DNA of 49,125 nucleotides from Methanosarcina sp. MSH10X1 (GTDB lineage: Archaea; Halobacteriota; Methanosarcinia; Methanosarcinales; Methanosarcinaceae). Under the pieces are notes generated by a model. That model saw only the letters and a program-made list of their open reading frames with translations, was not told the origin of the DNA and searched no databases. Position 1 is the stretch's first letter; each line of letters begins with the position of its first letter. Of the stretch, positions 1 through 8,340 are shown one piece after another. Both the position numbers and the translations under genes were made by a program. Location: the NCBI RefSeq assembly GCF_004099695.1, contig NZ_SCHL01000022.1, positions 1-49,125 of the forward strand. The letters run 5' to 3'.

Positions 1-17
1 ACTACCAGAACAACCGG

Positions 18-67
18 GCGGGCGGCCCGAAGCATACCCCATCCTTTAGGGTGGGGTGGCCGCCCGC
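18..67. repeat. Nested palindrome resembling an IS200/IS605-type end
   Basis: A perfect 10-bp inverted repeat (18-27 GCGGGCGGCC with 58-67 GGCCGCCCGC) encloses a second stem (37-45 with 48-56, ACCCCATCC-type arm against GGGTGGGG). Subterminal GC-rich hairpins of this kind are typical of IS200/IS605-family ends, and the 3' part of their tnpB genes carries similar structured RNA. No transposase reading frame is visible because the window begins here, so the assignment to an element end is inference. A chromosomal intergenic palindrome is the alternative. Confidence 0.4.
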
Positions 68-83
68 AATTTGATTTGCTGTC

Positions 84-443
84 TTGTTTGTAGCGACACT
101 GACAGCTTCGGCAGTTAGTGCCGATGACGTAGCGGTACGAATAGCTCCAGCAATTGATGACGATGACGTAGCGATACTGACACCTTCACCAGTTAGTGCC
201 AATGGCATAATAATGACACTGACAGATGAGCAGAAAGCTGCTCTCCAAAAGCATTTCAATGAAACTGTGTTATCGCGCCCTCATATAGATGGTCCGTGGC
301 CTCCTATACATGGCCCGTGGCCTCCTATACATGGCCCGTGGTCTCACGTTAATCCGCATGTTGATTATCGTACAGACTTCAATAGAGCAATACAAAGTGG
401 AAACTTTTTAAGAGTCACATCAATGAAACAAAACATAGGTTAA
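84..443 (+). CDS. Repeat-built hypothetical protein (13-aa and 7-aa repeats)
   Basis: No family is recognised. The frame is open for 119 codons from a TTG at 84; the first ATG is at 213 and neither has a convincing ribosome-binding site. Residues 3-41 consist of three 13-residue units encoded by 39-bp tandem DNA repeats (90-128, 129-167, 168-206), acidic at their ends. Residues near 70-90 are a heptad repeat with the core HGPWPPI, encoded by 21-bp repeats near 289-345. Both repeat periods are multiples of three, which favours a translated frame, but a non-coding minisatellite is possible. The gene sits directly beside the palindrome at the window edge, so it may be a fragment created by a mobile element. 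Codon use is not clearly like the core genes. Confidence 0.35.
   Translation: MFVATLTASAVSADDVAVRIAPAIDDDDVAILTPSPVSANGIIMTLTDEQKAALQKHFNETVLSRPHIDGPWPPIHGPWPPIHGPWSHVNPHVDYRTDFNRAIQSGNFLRVTSMKQNIG
90..206. repeat. Three 39-bp degenerate tandem repeats
   Basis: Units start at 90, 129 and 168. The first and third units agree at roughly 31 of 37 positions (GTAGCG..ACTGACA..CTTC..CAGTTAGTGCC); the middle one is more diverged. The period is exactly 13 codons in the frame of the hypothetical protein that spans them. Confidence 0.7.
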
Positions 444-540
444 TAGGTTTTACCTCTAAACCTATTTTCTTCTTTTTAAAATAGAATGTCTTCCTATTAA
501 CTCGTTGATATTTTATTTTTAATTTAGTTTGTTCATCTGT

Positions 541-640
541 ACCCATCCAAACTTATTTGCGTATAAGAAACTGAAATATGATGATTAGCCCGGAACGCAG
601 GTGTGAGAATATTCACCTGGGTCAAAGTTTGGATGTGGGT
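541..640. repeat. Long inverted repeat with nested hairpin in a 540-bp gap
   Basis: The gap 444-983 holds no gene. Within it, 541-554 (ACCCATCCAAACTT) pairs with 625-640 (AAGTTTGGATGTGGGT) apart from a 2-nt bulge. Inside lies a 6-bp hairpin, 598-603 CAGGTG with 614-619 CACCTG. It could be a folded RNA, a small non-autonomous element or a remnant; no open frame or clear promoter points to one of these. The rest of the gap is plain AT-rich sequence up to the promoter near 922. Confidence 0.55.
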
Positions 641-914
641 TATTTGCTTGAGTATATTTTAATTCAGCCTTTCAATCTGCTAATCTTTTGTGTGTAGCTG
701 GCTATAAAAGGCTAGAATTGAAGATCTAAAAACTCTGGAAACTACATCAAAAGTTTAATTTTATTCAATAATTTATACTGATGTTTTATGCACCAGTCAT
801 TCCACGGATACAGGAATACATCGCTTTTGGCCTGTAACCGCGACATTCAACGAAAACATTAAAACCGACTTCTGTTCTGTCCTTTTTCGTTTGAACATTT
901 TGAAAGATTATTCT

Positions 915-929
915 GGCGAAATTATATTT
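915..929 (+). promoter_or_regulatory. Archaeal BRE/TATA promoter for the 984 and 1219 genes
   Basis: GCGAAATTATATTTTT is a good BRE plus TATA match about 60 bases upstream of the start at 984, which predicts transcription from about 950. A 9-codon open frame (ATG 958 to TGA 985-987) overlaps the next start as ATGA, so a translated leader peptide is possible but unproven. Confidence 0.5.
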
Positions 930-983
930 TTTTAGAAAATATTAATAAGGAAAAATCATGGATATAAACAGGGAGGAAAAACT

Positions 984-1193
984 ATGAGACAAAACCCCAT
1001 ACAGAGTTTACGTGTTCCTCTTTCGGATTCATTTGAGGAGGATATGAAAAGGATAAGAGAAGAAAGAGAAAAACTAGTTCAAGAAATATCAGAGAAGTGT
1101 ATTACCGCCAGTGACTTTACAAAAATCTGCCAGGACAACGTATTAAGTGTAAAAAAGAAAGAGGATAATAAGAACAACTGTCAGAAAGAGTGA
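984..1193 (+). CDS. Small charged hypothetical protein, 69 aa
   Basis: No family is recognised. The start is set by a strong GGGAGG ribosome-binding site (971-976) eight bases upstream of ATG. The product is hydrophilic; residues 15-37 are rich in E, K and R in a heptad-compatible spacing (MKRIREEREKLVQEI), so a short coiled coil is likely, and the C-terminus is lysine-rich. It has no signal peptide or membrane segment, and two cysteines (in SEKCIT and KICQ) are the only other notable residues. It precedes the VOC gene by 25 bases on the same strand behind one visible promoter, so the two are probably cotranscribed. Confidence 0.55.
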   Translation: MRQNPIQSLRVPLSDSFEEDMKRIREEREKLVQEISEKCITASDFTKICQDNVLSVKKKEDNKNNCQKE

Positions 1194-1218
1194 CTTTTAG
1201 AAAGCGGAGGAATAAGTG

Positions 1219-1611
1219 ATGTTTACACGTATTGACCACGTGGAGATTCTACCGGGTGATTTCGGCAGATCGATGGCGTTCTATCAGGATGTACTGGAGT
1301 TTCGTCTGGTTTCTCGGATGCCAGTTGAGGCCGGATCGCTGAAAGAAATTGCCTACCTTCAGCTGGGCGACACCGTCATTGAATTACTGCATATGGAAAA
1401 TCCCGCCCCGATGTCTTCTCCGATGTCTGTGGGCTACCGTGCGATTGCCCTTGAGGTTGAATCAATGGAAGCTGCGATCGCTTACTTGCATGATCATGGT
1501 ATTGCGGTCACCTGGGGACCGATAGACCTGGGCGTATCTATCCGCGCCGAGATTACCGATCCAGATGGCTTGACCATAGAATTGCGGGAATGGAAAGACA
1601 AACCCTGGTAA
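1219..1611 (+). CDS. VOC-superfamily (glyoxalase-fold) protein
   Basis: The 130-residue protein begins with the VOC/glyoxalase I signature IDHVEILPGDFGRSMAFYQDVLEF and ends with the second-half motif ITDPDGLTIELREW, so it has the two beta-alpha-beta-beta-beta modules of a single-domain glyoxalase-fold enzyme. Candidate metal ligands are His7, Glu56 (VIELL) and Glu near the C-terminus (IELRE), the pattern of metal-dependent lyases and dioxygenases. The substrate cannot be told; lactoylglutathione lyase is a generic label and archaea of this type usually lack glutathione. ATG 1219 is preferred over GTG 1216 because GGAGG lies at 1206-1210. GC content is higher than in its neighbours, which hints at acquisition by transfer. 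Confidence 0.8.
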   Translation: MFTRIDHVEILPGDFGRSMAFYQDVLEFRLVSRMPVEAGSLKEIAYLQLGDTVIELLHMENPAPMSSPMSVGYRAIALEVESMEAAIAYLHDHGIAVTWGPIDLGVSIRAEITDPDGLTIELREWKDKPW

Positions 1612-1767
1612 ATCTGAGATACGAGCTGGCAGGAAGCCTGATATAAAAAGATTCCCGAGCTCCCGGGAAAACAGCTATAAAGAGATTGAAGCCTGCAGGA
1701 GAGAACAATCTCATACCAGAATATTTCTGCTTACATGGGAAGATTATGGTTCAGGTTTTTCAGAGTA

Positions 1768-1795
1768 AGCACTTTCCGGGAATTCGTGCTTTTTC
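1768..1795 (+). terminator. Hairpin followed by T-run downstream of the VOC gene
   Basis: AGCAC (1768-1772) pairs with GTGCT (1786-1790) and is followed by TTTTT. It lies about 155 bases beyond the VOC stop in the 316-base gap 1612-1927, which otherwise holds no gene. A second small hairpin (TTCCC/GGGAA) sits near 1650-1668. Confidence 0.35.
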
Positions 1796-1927
1796 CGGAG
1801 CAGCCTGACAGGATCGGTTCTAAAATGATAATGAGGATATATTTTCTAATTGTATGATATATTTATAAGAATGAGCAATACTCAAAAATTTAGTTGGGGA
1901 TTTTAATATCCCATATTCTGCTCGTAC

Positions 1928-2218
1928 TTAACCTTTTATCTGATCAATTTTGCTGCAGAAATTCAGTATAGCACCCGTTATCTCACTTTCCGTGTTCAAC
2001 TGGAAAATTCGCATGTTCTTTCCCAGGGGTTTTTCTATGACAATACCTAATGCGATCAGAGGGGTAATAACCCTTGATACGCTGGAATGAGACAATCCAG
2101 TTTCTTCAGCAATCCCTGCAAGGTAGGTTGCTTCATTCGGTCTTTCGATCAGGTTCATAAGTACTTTCATCTGTGCCGTTTTTCCAAATATTCTTTCTAT
2201 TTGATCCATTGATATCAT
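1928..2218 (-). CDS. Winged-helix DNA-binding regulator
   Basis: A 96-residue single-domain protein. Residues 5-45 (IFGKTAQMKVLMNLIERPNEATYLAGIAEETGLSHSSVSRVI) form the first helices of a winged helix, with ETGLSHSSVSRVI as recognition helix; the wing is GIVIEKPLGKNMRIFQL near residues 58-74. This is the architecture of archaeal MarR/ArsR-like repressors without cysteine metal ligands. The start may be the ATG at 2218 or the one at 2209 (MDQIER); there is no good ribosome-binding site for either. It is transcribed away from an AT-rich gap containing a dyad at 2308-2336 that could be its own operator. The ligand and regulon are unknown. Confidence 0.75.
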   Translation of the reverse strand: MISMDQIERIFGKTAQMKVLMNLIERPNEATYLAGIAEETGLSHSSVSRVITPLIALGIVIEKPLGKNMRIFQLNTESEITGAILNFCSKIDQIKG

Positions 2219-2307
2219 CTTATGTGGCTATTCCAGAAAGAATCAAAAACTAATTATTAGAAGATGCTCAAAGAGCTCCTCTCTTTTCTATGTGTAATTC
2301 TTTGCGA

Positions 2308-2336
2308 GAATAACTATTGAATAACAATAGCTATTC
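2308..2336. promoter_or_regulatory. Interrupted palindrome upstream of the winged-helix gene
   Basis: GAATA-A-CTATTG (2308-2319) and CAATAG-C-TATTC (2325-2336) form an 11-bp dyad with one mismatch around a 5-nt centre. It lies about 90 bases upstream of the regulator start. Another hairpin occurs at 2392-2413 (CATCCTT/AAGGATG). The gap 2219-2828 has no convincing gene; 2753-2760 is a TATA-like site for the gene at 2829. Confidence 0.4.
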
Positions 2337-2828
2337 CGGGCATATCCTACTCATCGAGATCCAAGGTTAAGGTGGATGAAGTTGCAGATACCATCCTTGA
2401 TTCTCGAAGGATGCAATTATATCAACCCTGGCTATGCAGATACTCATCGGCTAAGATGATGTACGAGGATCTATTTGTTACTTCTTCCTTATATGGGCTA
2501 TTCTATTGATATATTTTATATATTTTCTATATAACTTAGAGTTTTATTATTTAATAGCTAGCTTTATTATCTATCAATATATTATTGTCATTTTGAAAAA
2601 TTTTTTAATTAGAAAGTCTGCTTTGACTCTGGAAGCCATAGGGCTAAGGGCTCAGGAGAAACTCAAAAAACGGGAGTAGAGGACTCAGAAATATTACCAG
2701 CCTTTGTGCTGAATCCACACAACGGGAATCGCGGGAGATTTTTCTGCTGTAATTATATATTTAAGAGTCATACGGGAAAGAGATAAACTTTTGTCATTGT
2801 CAAGGAGCACTGCCCTGGATGTGAGAAA

Positions 2829-3206
2829 ATGAAGCCTGAAGAAATGCTAACATATGCAACGAAGTTTGAATTCCCGCCAGCGAAAAATTTGAGACTCAGT
2901 ATAGAGAAAAGCCTGTTCCTTGGTGGAGACCGCTGGTTAATCAAAAATATGGGAACTGAAGTCTTTGACCCCATCAAAGGTAAATTTGGATTTGTCCGGT
3001 TTAGTGAATCAACTCCAAAGTACTACTATTTAAGTTTAAAGGATGCTTTCGAGCTTGTTAAATGGATCATACAAAAAGAGGGAGAAGATGAGATAAACAG
3101 CAGGGGAAGATGCCGGCAGTGCGGCAAATTTGTAGGTGAAAATCAATTGAAACAGGCGCTTGGGAGGAACTGGTGTCAAGAATGTTATGATAATCTTCAA
3201 GACTGA
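2829..3206 (+). CDS. Hypothetical protein with C-terminal zinc ribbon, 125 aa
   Basis: No named family is recognised. Residues 1-85 are mixed alpha/beta and contain KFGFVRFSESTPKYYYLSLKDAFELVKWIIQKEG. The C-terminus has a CxxC (CRQCG, about residues 94-97) and a second CxxC (WCQECYDNL, about residues 116-119), a treble-clef or zinc-ribbon pair likely to bind one zinc ion. A TATA-like site at 2753-2760 gives a leader of about 45 bases. It stands alone, with convergent or empty surroundings. A role in nucleic-acid or protein binding is plausible from the ribbon but is inference. Confidence 0.65.
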   Translation: MKPEEMLTYATKFEFPPAKNLRLSIEKSLFLGGDRWLIKNMGTEVFDPIKGKFGFVRFSESTPKYYYLSLKDAFELVKWIIQKEGEDEINSRGRCRQCGKFVGENQLKQALGRNWCQECYDNLQD

Positions 3207-3565
3207 AGATTGTCCTCTGCTAACAGGACTACCTGAGTACTTCTCAGAATATTCGATTCTTAACAGATAACCACCATCAGCAAATATCGAGAACTTTTTA
3301 GGAAAGGTTACCAATAATAAAATCTTAATAAACATTTAAATATTGTTTACTAAAAAAACATTTTATGCGGGGATATTATTCGTCCATAACCAATTTTTCA
3401 TATAATTAATTATAAATAAATTTATGAATTATTATAGCTTGTAAACTGAAGAGAACAGATCAAAGCGAACAGATCAACCTCTACGTGAGTTAAAAAACCA
3501 ATGGATCAACACAAATGGGAACACAAATGGGAAAAGTGACTGGTAGGATATGTGAGCAAAGAAAT

Positions 3566-3665
3566 GCCTGGAAGAAGTTCTAATCCAGACAAATATTGGG
3601 GGATATTTTCCGGGTTACTGTATCAGGGGCTACAGTAAAAAGAACAGGGATCTTCCAGGCTTTTT
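3566..3665 (+). ncRNA. Candidate structured small RNA with terminator-like 3' end
   Basis: In the gene-free gap 3207-4021, GCCTGGAAGA (3566-3575) is a perfect 10-bp complement of TCTTCCAGGC (3651-3660), followed at once by TTTTT. Within the loop an independent perfect 8-bp hairpin, TTACTGTA (3615-3622) with TACAGTAA (3631-3638), adds a second stem. An AT-rich TATA-like stretch near 3418-3427 could drive transcription from about 3450. There is no open reading frame of note. A folded sRNA is the simplest reading, but a remnant of a small element is possible. Confidence 0.35.
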
Positions 3666-4005
3666 CTAATCATTTCAAAGTGCTTTTTTACATGTATTTA
3701 GGTAAGTGATAGTATAGTTCTTCAAAAACTGTTACTTTTTTAGCCATAGAACCTCTAATGCAATGTGAGCATTTTCATCTATTTTTGTTATTTTTGTAGT
3801 ACTTTCCAGAAAAGCCGTATCTGCCAGAATAGCCGAATTCGATAACACGCGCTCAATAGTTTAAGATAATCATAGAAAGAAATCTGACAGAATTCATGGA
3901 AAGAACTCTGAAAAAACCCATGCAAGGAACCCAGCAATATTTTTGAGGTCATCCAGAAAAAGCTAAAATTATCTGGCTTACTTTTTCCCTCTATTCTGTG
4001 TTTGC

Positions 4006-4035
4006 CTCTAAAAACCCGGGTTTAGTTTTTTAGAG
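4006..4035. terminator. Palindrome overlapping the trpF-like stop codon
   Basis: CTCTAAAAA (4006-4014) pairs with TTTTTAGAG (4027-4035) around AACCCGGGTTTA. It overlaps the stop codon of the minus-strand gene and may end its transcript; there is no long T-run after it on that strand. Confidence 0.35.
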
Positions 4036-4702
4036 ATGGATCTCGAACCTTAAAAAATTCATATTTTGCGCTACATATGAAATTAATTAATTTTATTTCA
4101 TCTTTGAAACCATCACAATCTTTAAGCCCGGAGCTGGCGTCTACGCCAAATGGTTTTACAAACCGTATAGCCTCCCCAACATTTTCAGGAGTCAGGCCTC
4201 CTGCCAAGAGAACTGGTTTTGATATCTTTTTAACAATGCTTCTACTAATATTCCAGTCATGGACCAAACCTGTCCCACCTACTTTATCATTGGCTAAATC
4301 AAGAGTATCCAGGATGAAAGCATCTACGACAGATTCAAAGGGTTTCATAGCTTGAATAACTTCAAACCCGTTAACATGAAAGTTTTTGATTATTTTTATG
4401 TGAGGGAGTATTTTACGCAGTGATATGATACTATCAACCGTACAATCAGAGTGTAGCTGGATAGAAGTAACGCCTATTTTATGCGCTAGATTAGAGATTT
4501 CTTCAGCATCATCCAGTTCTGTAACTAGAACTGGAGAAATATAAGGTGGGCATTCTTTCACTATTTTTTGAGCTAAATCTTTGTCAATAAAGTCATCGGA
4601 ATTATGTTTTTGTCCCACTACTAATCCAATCGCATCGGCTCCGCAATATGCAGCCATAATAGCGTCTTCGACTCTTTTAATACCACAAATTTTTATTCTC
4701 AT
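4022..4702 (-). CDS. Divergent phosphoribosylanthranilate isomerase (TrpF) paralogue
   Basis: The 226-residue product is a TIM barrel of the TrpF family: KICGI with catalytic Cys6 at the N-terminus, QLHS, ILDT with the expected catalytic Asp, GGTGLVHDW, LAGGL and GVDASSG for the phosphate sites. TrpF isomerises phosphoribosylanthranilate in tryptophan synthesis in the cytoplasm. Two things are odd. It stands alone with no other trp gene within the window, and the usual SPR(Y) segment after GADAIGF is replaced by GQKHNSDDF, so the arginine that contacts the anthranilate carboxylate in characterised enzymes is absent. It may be a second TrpF with a changed substrate. GGGGAG precedes the ATG by five bases and fixes the start. 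Confidence 0.8.
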   Translation of the reverse strand: MRIKICGIKRVEDAIMAAYCGADAIGLVVGQKHNSDDFIDKDLAQKIVKECPPYISPVLVTELDDAEEISNLAHKIGVTSIQLHSDCTVDSIISLRKILPHIKIIKNFHVNGFEVIQAMKPFESVVDAFILDTLDLANDKVGGTGLVHDWNISRSIVKKISKPVLLAGGLTPENVGEAIRFVKPFGVDASSGLKDCDGFKDEIKLINFICSAKYEFFKVRDPSLKN

Positions 4703-5357
4703 TGTTCTCCCCTGAAAAGTCTTCGTAGGGCTTTAGATATTTTACAGGCTGCCATAATTAAATTCAAAATCGAAAAGAATATTATAGTTCCTTAATCAAT
4801 CGCATTATAAAATTGGTCATCTGATTAAGGGACAGTCCTGCCAAAACAGAAACTTCTTGAAACCAATAAGATATATTTTAATCCCCCTCTGCCTCATCAA
4901 CAAACCAGATTTATCTTTATATTCAGCTTCCAGAATATGTTCATTAAGCGTTTATATATGAACTCGCACAATGCTTTTATAGCTTGAAGGTAATTACGCT
5001 GGATGTTGGCACTTGCGTCAATTGACAGGAGCCAGCTCTATACAATTAGATCGTTTTTCAGTTTGAAGTTTTTCATACTATAAATCGCCTGATCGATTGT
5101 ATATGAATATTTAAATACAGTAATTTATAAATGTATCAACATCCTTCCAGTTTAAACTAAAATCATATTCACCGGCTTATCGGGCTTCAAAGCCCATAGC
5201 ATTAGAGTCCATAAAATCCAGCTACAAAGAATGGAAAGGACCTCCCGAAAGAGAAGAGTTACCTCGTTTCGGGAAAAGCATATTTCTGGCAGCCAGGGGA
5301 GAAGAATCGGCGCTATCTTCCCGGCGCAAAGATAACCTAATTAGGAAAGGTGGCAGC
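4703..5357. other. Divergent intergenic region with rps19e promoter and leader
   Basis: No gene is supported in these 655 bases. A TATA box, ATTTATAAATG (about 5122-5132), lies some 230 bases before rps19e, so the S19e messenger would carry a leader of about 200 bases. That leader contains a perfect 7-bp hairpin, CCCGAAA with TTTCGGG (about 5244-5273). The leader is open in the S19e frame from 5124 but has no ATG, GTG or TTG, so it is taken as untranslated. It may be a site for S19e autoregulation. Confidence 0.45.
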
Positions 5358-5807
5358 ATGACAACAGTATTTGATGTCCCTGCAATGGAACTTATTGAGA
5401 AGGTTGCGGGCATACTTAAAGAAAACGATAATGTCGTTCCCCCTGAGTGGGCAAAGAACGTAAAGACCGGGGTTCACAAGGAGCTTCCTCCGAGCAATGA
5501 CGACTGGTGGTATATCAGAACCGCCGCAGTCCTGAGAAAAATCTATACCGACGGGCCTGTTGGAATTGAAAGGCTCAGATCAGTATATGGTGGAAAGAAG
5601 GACAACGGATCAAAGCCAGGCCACAAAGCAAAAGGCAGCGGTTCGATTGCCAGAAAGGCAGTACAGCAGCTTGAGGCTGCAGGCTACCTGCAAAAAGTAA
5701 AGGACGGAAGAACAGTATCTGCAAAGGGTCGTTCCATGCTTGACAATGCAGCCAATGAGCTCAGGCAGGAACTTCTTGAAAAGATCCCTGAACTTGCAAA
5801 ATACTGA
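5358..5807 (+). CDS. rps19e: 30S ribosomal protein S19e
   Basis: The 149-residue basic protein matches archaeal/eukaryotic S19e over its full length: [17 protein letters not shown] at the start, [51 protein letters not shown] and [22 protein letters not shown]19e binds the head of the small subunit and is needed for late 30S maturation. AGGTGG at 5349-5353 sets the ATG. It is the first gene of a translation-related run, followed by a PDCD5-like gene 105 bases downstream, an order common in archaea. Confidence 0.97.
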   Translation: MTTVFDVPAMELIEKVAGILKENDNVVPPEWAKNVKTGVHKELPPSNDDWWYIRTAAVLRKIYTDGPVGIERLRSVYGGKKDNGSKPGHKAKGSGSIARKAVQQLEAAGYLQKVKDGRTVSAKGRSMLDNAANELRQELLEKIPELAKY

Positions 5808-5912
5808 GAGCCCAATCCGAGGGGAACCTGAAAATTTTCCGGGATTCCCTTACAAATATTATTAAACTTAATCCAGATTGCTCCGGAAAACCGGTTTTTT
5901 TGGGTGATTGCC

Positions 5913-6272
5913 ATGTCTACAATGGATGACGAACTTAACGAAATCCGAAAGAGACGGCTTGCAGAGATCCAGAAACAGCAGGCGCAGAACCAGCCGTCTG
6001 ATATCCAGGCAGCTTACCAGCAGGAACAGGCCAGAGCTGAGATGGAAGCTCAAAAACAGGCCATCCTGAGGCAAATCCTGACTCCTGAAGCCAGAGAACG
6101 CCTTACAACCCTAAAAATGTCAAGGCCGGCTCTTGGAGAACAGCTCGAAATGCAGCTGATCTCGCTTGCTCAGAGTGGAAGGCTACCGTCTCAAATCGAC
6201 GACGAACAGCTTAAAAAACTCCTGATGAAGATGCAGCCTAAAAAGCGTAAGACATCCATAACCCGGGTTTAA
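5913..6272 (+). CDS. PDCD5/TFAR19-family DNA-binding protein
   Basis: A 119-residue, helix-rich, highly charged protein with the family sequence [20 protein letters not shown] at the N-terminus, a Q/E/A-rich helix (residues 20-50) and the conserved core [49 protein letters not shown] followed by a basic tail (KPKKRK-like). Archaeal members are nucleic-acid-binding proteins of uncertain role, homologous to human programmed cell death protein 5. ATG 5913 is preferred over GTG 5904 because GGTGA at 5903-5907 is then at proper distance. It lies between rps19e and a PP-loop gene, five bases from the latter, so the three are probably one operon. Confidence 0.92.
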   Translation: MSTMDDELNEIRKRRLAEIQKQQAQNQPSDIQAAYQQEQARAEMEAQKQAILRQILTPEARERLTTLKMSRPALGEQLEMQLISLAQSGRLPSQIDDEQLKKLLMKMQPKKRKTSITRV

Positions 6273-6277
6273 AAACA

Positions 6278-6880
6278 ATGAAAATTTCGGTCCTCTTTAG
6301 CGGAGGCAAGGATAGTTCGCTCTCTGTCCTTTTGATGGAACCGCTTTTTGAGATAGAACTCGTAACCTGCAGCTTCGGCCTGCTCCCCAACGGAGAGCTG
6401 GCTGCAAAGACTGCAAAAGAGCTGGGGTTTCCACACAGGGTTCTCACTCTGGAACGGGAAATCCTTGAAAAGGCTTACGAGAAAGTACTGAAAGACGGTT
6501 TCCCGAAAAGCGCTATTAATTATATTCATGAAAAAGCCGTAGAAACTCTTGCTTCGGACCCCGACGTCAAATTCATTGCTGACGGAACCCGAAGGGATGA
6601 TAGAGTTCCTGTGCTCTCAATCTCACAGATACGAAGTATCGAAGACCGGCTGGGAGTTCAGTATATCTGTCCTTTGAAGGGATATGGCAGAAAAACCGTG
6701 AGTATTCTTGTAGAACGCTATCTGAGAATTGAAGAGGGACCGAGTGAGAGTATTCCGAAAGCGGACTATGAAACCGAGCTCAGGGAGTTAATCAGGCAGA
6801 GAGACGGTGAAGAGAAAATAAAGGAACTGTTCCCTGCCCATATCCAGTCCCATGTGCTTTCCAGGAAAGGACTGCCCTGA
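6278..6880 (+). CDS. PP-loop ATP pyrophosphatase-like protein
   Basis: The 200-residue protein opens with a classic N-type PP-loop, VLFSGGKDSSLS at residues 5-16, which binds ATP to adenylate a substrate. Later conserved pieces include FIADGTRRDDRVP (about residues 99-111), typical of this superfamily (GTxxDD), and a basic segment LKGYGRKTVSIL. Enzymes of this fold act in tRNA thiolation, NAD and GMP synthesis or asparagine formation; the exact substrate here is not recognisable. It starts five bases after the PDCD5-like gene, suggesting translational coupling, and its place in a ribosomal block favours an RNA-related task, which is inference. Confidence 0.8.
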   Translation: MKISVLFSGGKDSSLSVLLMEPLFEIELVTCSFGLLPNGELAAKTAKELGFPHRVLTLEREILEKAYEKVLKDGFPKSAINYIHEKAVETLASDPDVKFIADGTRRDDRVPVLSISQIRSIEDRLGVQYICPLKGYGRKTVSILVERYLRIEEGPSESIPKADYETELRELIRQRDGEEKIKELFPAHIQSHVLSRKGLP

Positions 6881-6909
6881 AGAAGAGATTCCCCGAAATT
6901 GGGAAGTCT

Positions 6910-6931
6910 TCCAGAAGGGGAAAATTCTGGA
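6910..6931 (+). terminator. Hairpin downstream of the PP-loop gene
   Basis: TCCAGAA and TTCTGGA form a 7-bp stem about 30 bases beyond the stop codon. The following 220 bases to rpl39e are AT-rich and include TATA-like sites (for example near 6936-6944), so transcription of the next operon probably restarts here. Confidence 0.35.
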
Positions 6932-7123
6932 ATAAAGATTTATACGATAATCGAGTTATATTCAACCCTTATACTGCTGCAGATTAACCAGAACCCTCAT
7001 AGAATTTACCGGATATGGTTTTAAGAATTGCCATTAAAGCTGGCAGGGTAAAACCTCAATTATGCAAGGGTTACAATTACAATCAGCTAATTATCGGATA
7101 TAACCGGAAGTTAACAGAATTAA

Positions 7124-7309
<186 letters not shown>

Positions 7310-7327
7310 GCGAGGAAGGTGGGAAAA

Positions 7328-7597
7328 ATGGCAGACGACATGGTAAAAGAACAGATTTATACAATCCCTCTCAGGGTTATAAAGACCGTACCTGCATGGA
7401 AAAGAGCAAACAGGGCAATTACTGAAGTGAGAGCTTACCTTGTAAGGCACATGAAAGTTGATTCTTTGCAGGTCAAACTGGACAAATCAATCAATGAGCG
7501 CCTATGGGAAAAAGGCTGTGAGAAGCCTCCTCTCTCCATCAGGGTCAGAGCTGTAAAATTCGCAGATGGCGAGGTACAGGCAGAACTCGCCCAGTAA
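7328..7597 (+). CDS. rpl31e: 50S ribosomal protein L31e
   Basis: The 89-residue protein carries the L31e core [38 protein letters not shown] and the C-terminal part [34 protein letters not shown]31e sits at the rim of the exit tunnel of the large subunit, where it contacts the signal recognition particle and chaperones. ATG 7328 is used rather than GTG 7319, with GGTGGG at 7318-7323 as ribosome-binding site. The stop is 31 bases before the aIF6 start. Confidence 0.97.
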   Translation: MADDMVKEQIYTIPLRVIKTVPAWKRANRAITEVRAYLVRHMKVDSLQVKLDKSINERLWEKGCEKPPLSIRVRAVKFADGEVQAELAQ

Positions 7598-7628
7598 GGA
7601 TACCAGAAAACGCGAAGCTTCAAAGAAT

Positions 7629-8288
7629 ATGATTCGAACAGTGGATATCTACGACACCCCGATGATCGGGGTCTTTGCAACCTGCACAGAGGATATTGTT
7701 CTTGTCCCTCCTCAGACAAAGCCTGAAACCTGTGCCATACTTGAGGATTCGCTGGATGTAAGGGTTATTGAGACTCTTGTAAACGGAAGCGTTGTGATCG
7801 GAGCCCTTTCCAGAGGAAACTCAAACGGCTTCCTTTTTTCTCACGGGACCGACACAAGGGAAATGCAGGCACTGACAGGAGTTAAGGCCGAAATCCTTCC
7901 AGGCAGACTGAATGCAGTAGGAAACATTGTGCTTGCAAACGATTTTGCAGCACTTGTCCATCCTGAACTGTCAGACAGGGCTATTGAGACAATAGCCAGT
8001 ACCCTCCAGGTTGAAGTTTACAGAGGAACGATTGCCGGGATAAAGAATGTAGGGATGGCAGGAGTTGTTACTGACAAAGGGCTTCTTGTACACCCCAAAG
8101 TGACAGGTTCAGAAAAAGAGATTCTGGAAAAGATCTTCGAGCTTCCGGTATACATAGGGACTACGAACTTTGGGACTCAGATGCTTGGCTCAGGCCTGCT
8201 TGCAAACTCAAAGAACTATCTGGCAGGTTCAGACACTACAGGACCCGAACTCGGGAGAATCGAGGAAGCCCTCGGATTCATAGAGTGA
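7629..8288 (+). CDS. eif6: Translation initiation factor aIF6
   Basis: The 219-residue protein matches the eIF6 pentein fold with its repeated segments: [28 protein letters not shown] at the start, the strongly conserved [50 protein letters not shown] and [31 protein letters not shown]. aIF6 binds the 50S subunit and prevents its joining to 30S. The frame is open upstream to 7566, but family members start at MIRTVDIYD, so ATG 7629 is chosen; there is no clear ribosome-binding site before it, which suggests coupling to the rpl31e translation. Confidence 0.97.
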   Translation: MIRTVDIYDTPMIGVFATCTEDIVLVPPQTKPETCAILEDSLDVRVIETLVNGSVVIGALSRGNSNGFLFSHGTDTREMQALTGVKAEILPGRLNAVGNIVLANDFAALVHPELSDRAIETIASTLQVEVYRGTIAGIKNVGMAGVVTDKGLLVHPKVTGSEKEILEKIFELPVYIGTTNFGTQMLGSGLLANSKNYLAGSDTTGPELGRIEEALGFIE

Positions 8289-8340
8289 GACAATCATCCA
8301 TCTGTTCCGGAATAAAGCTACAGCAAGAGTGGTGACCAAG

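Noticed and set aside
570-600. CTGA followed by ATGATGA, resembling D'/C' boxes of a C/D sRNA
   Set aside because: No matching outer C and D boxes at proper spacing, and the motif lies in the loop of a larger inverted repeat.
5124-5357. Open frame continuing upstream of rps19e in the same frame ([19 protein letters not shown]-like)
   Set aside because: It has no ATG, GTG or TTG, family members start at 5358 with a good ribosome-binding site, and the TATA box lies within the frame.
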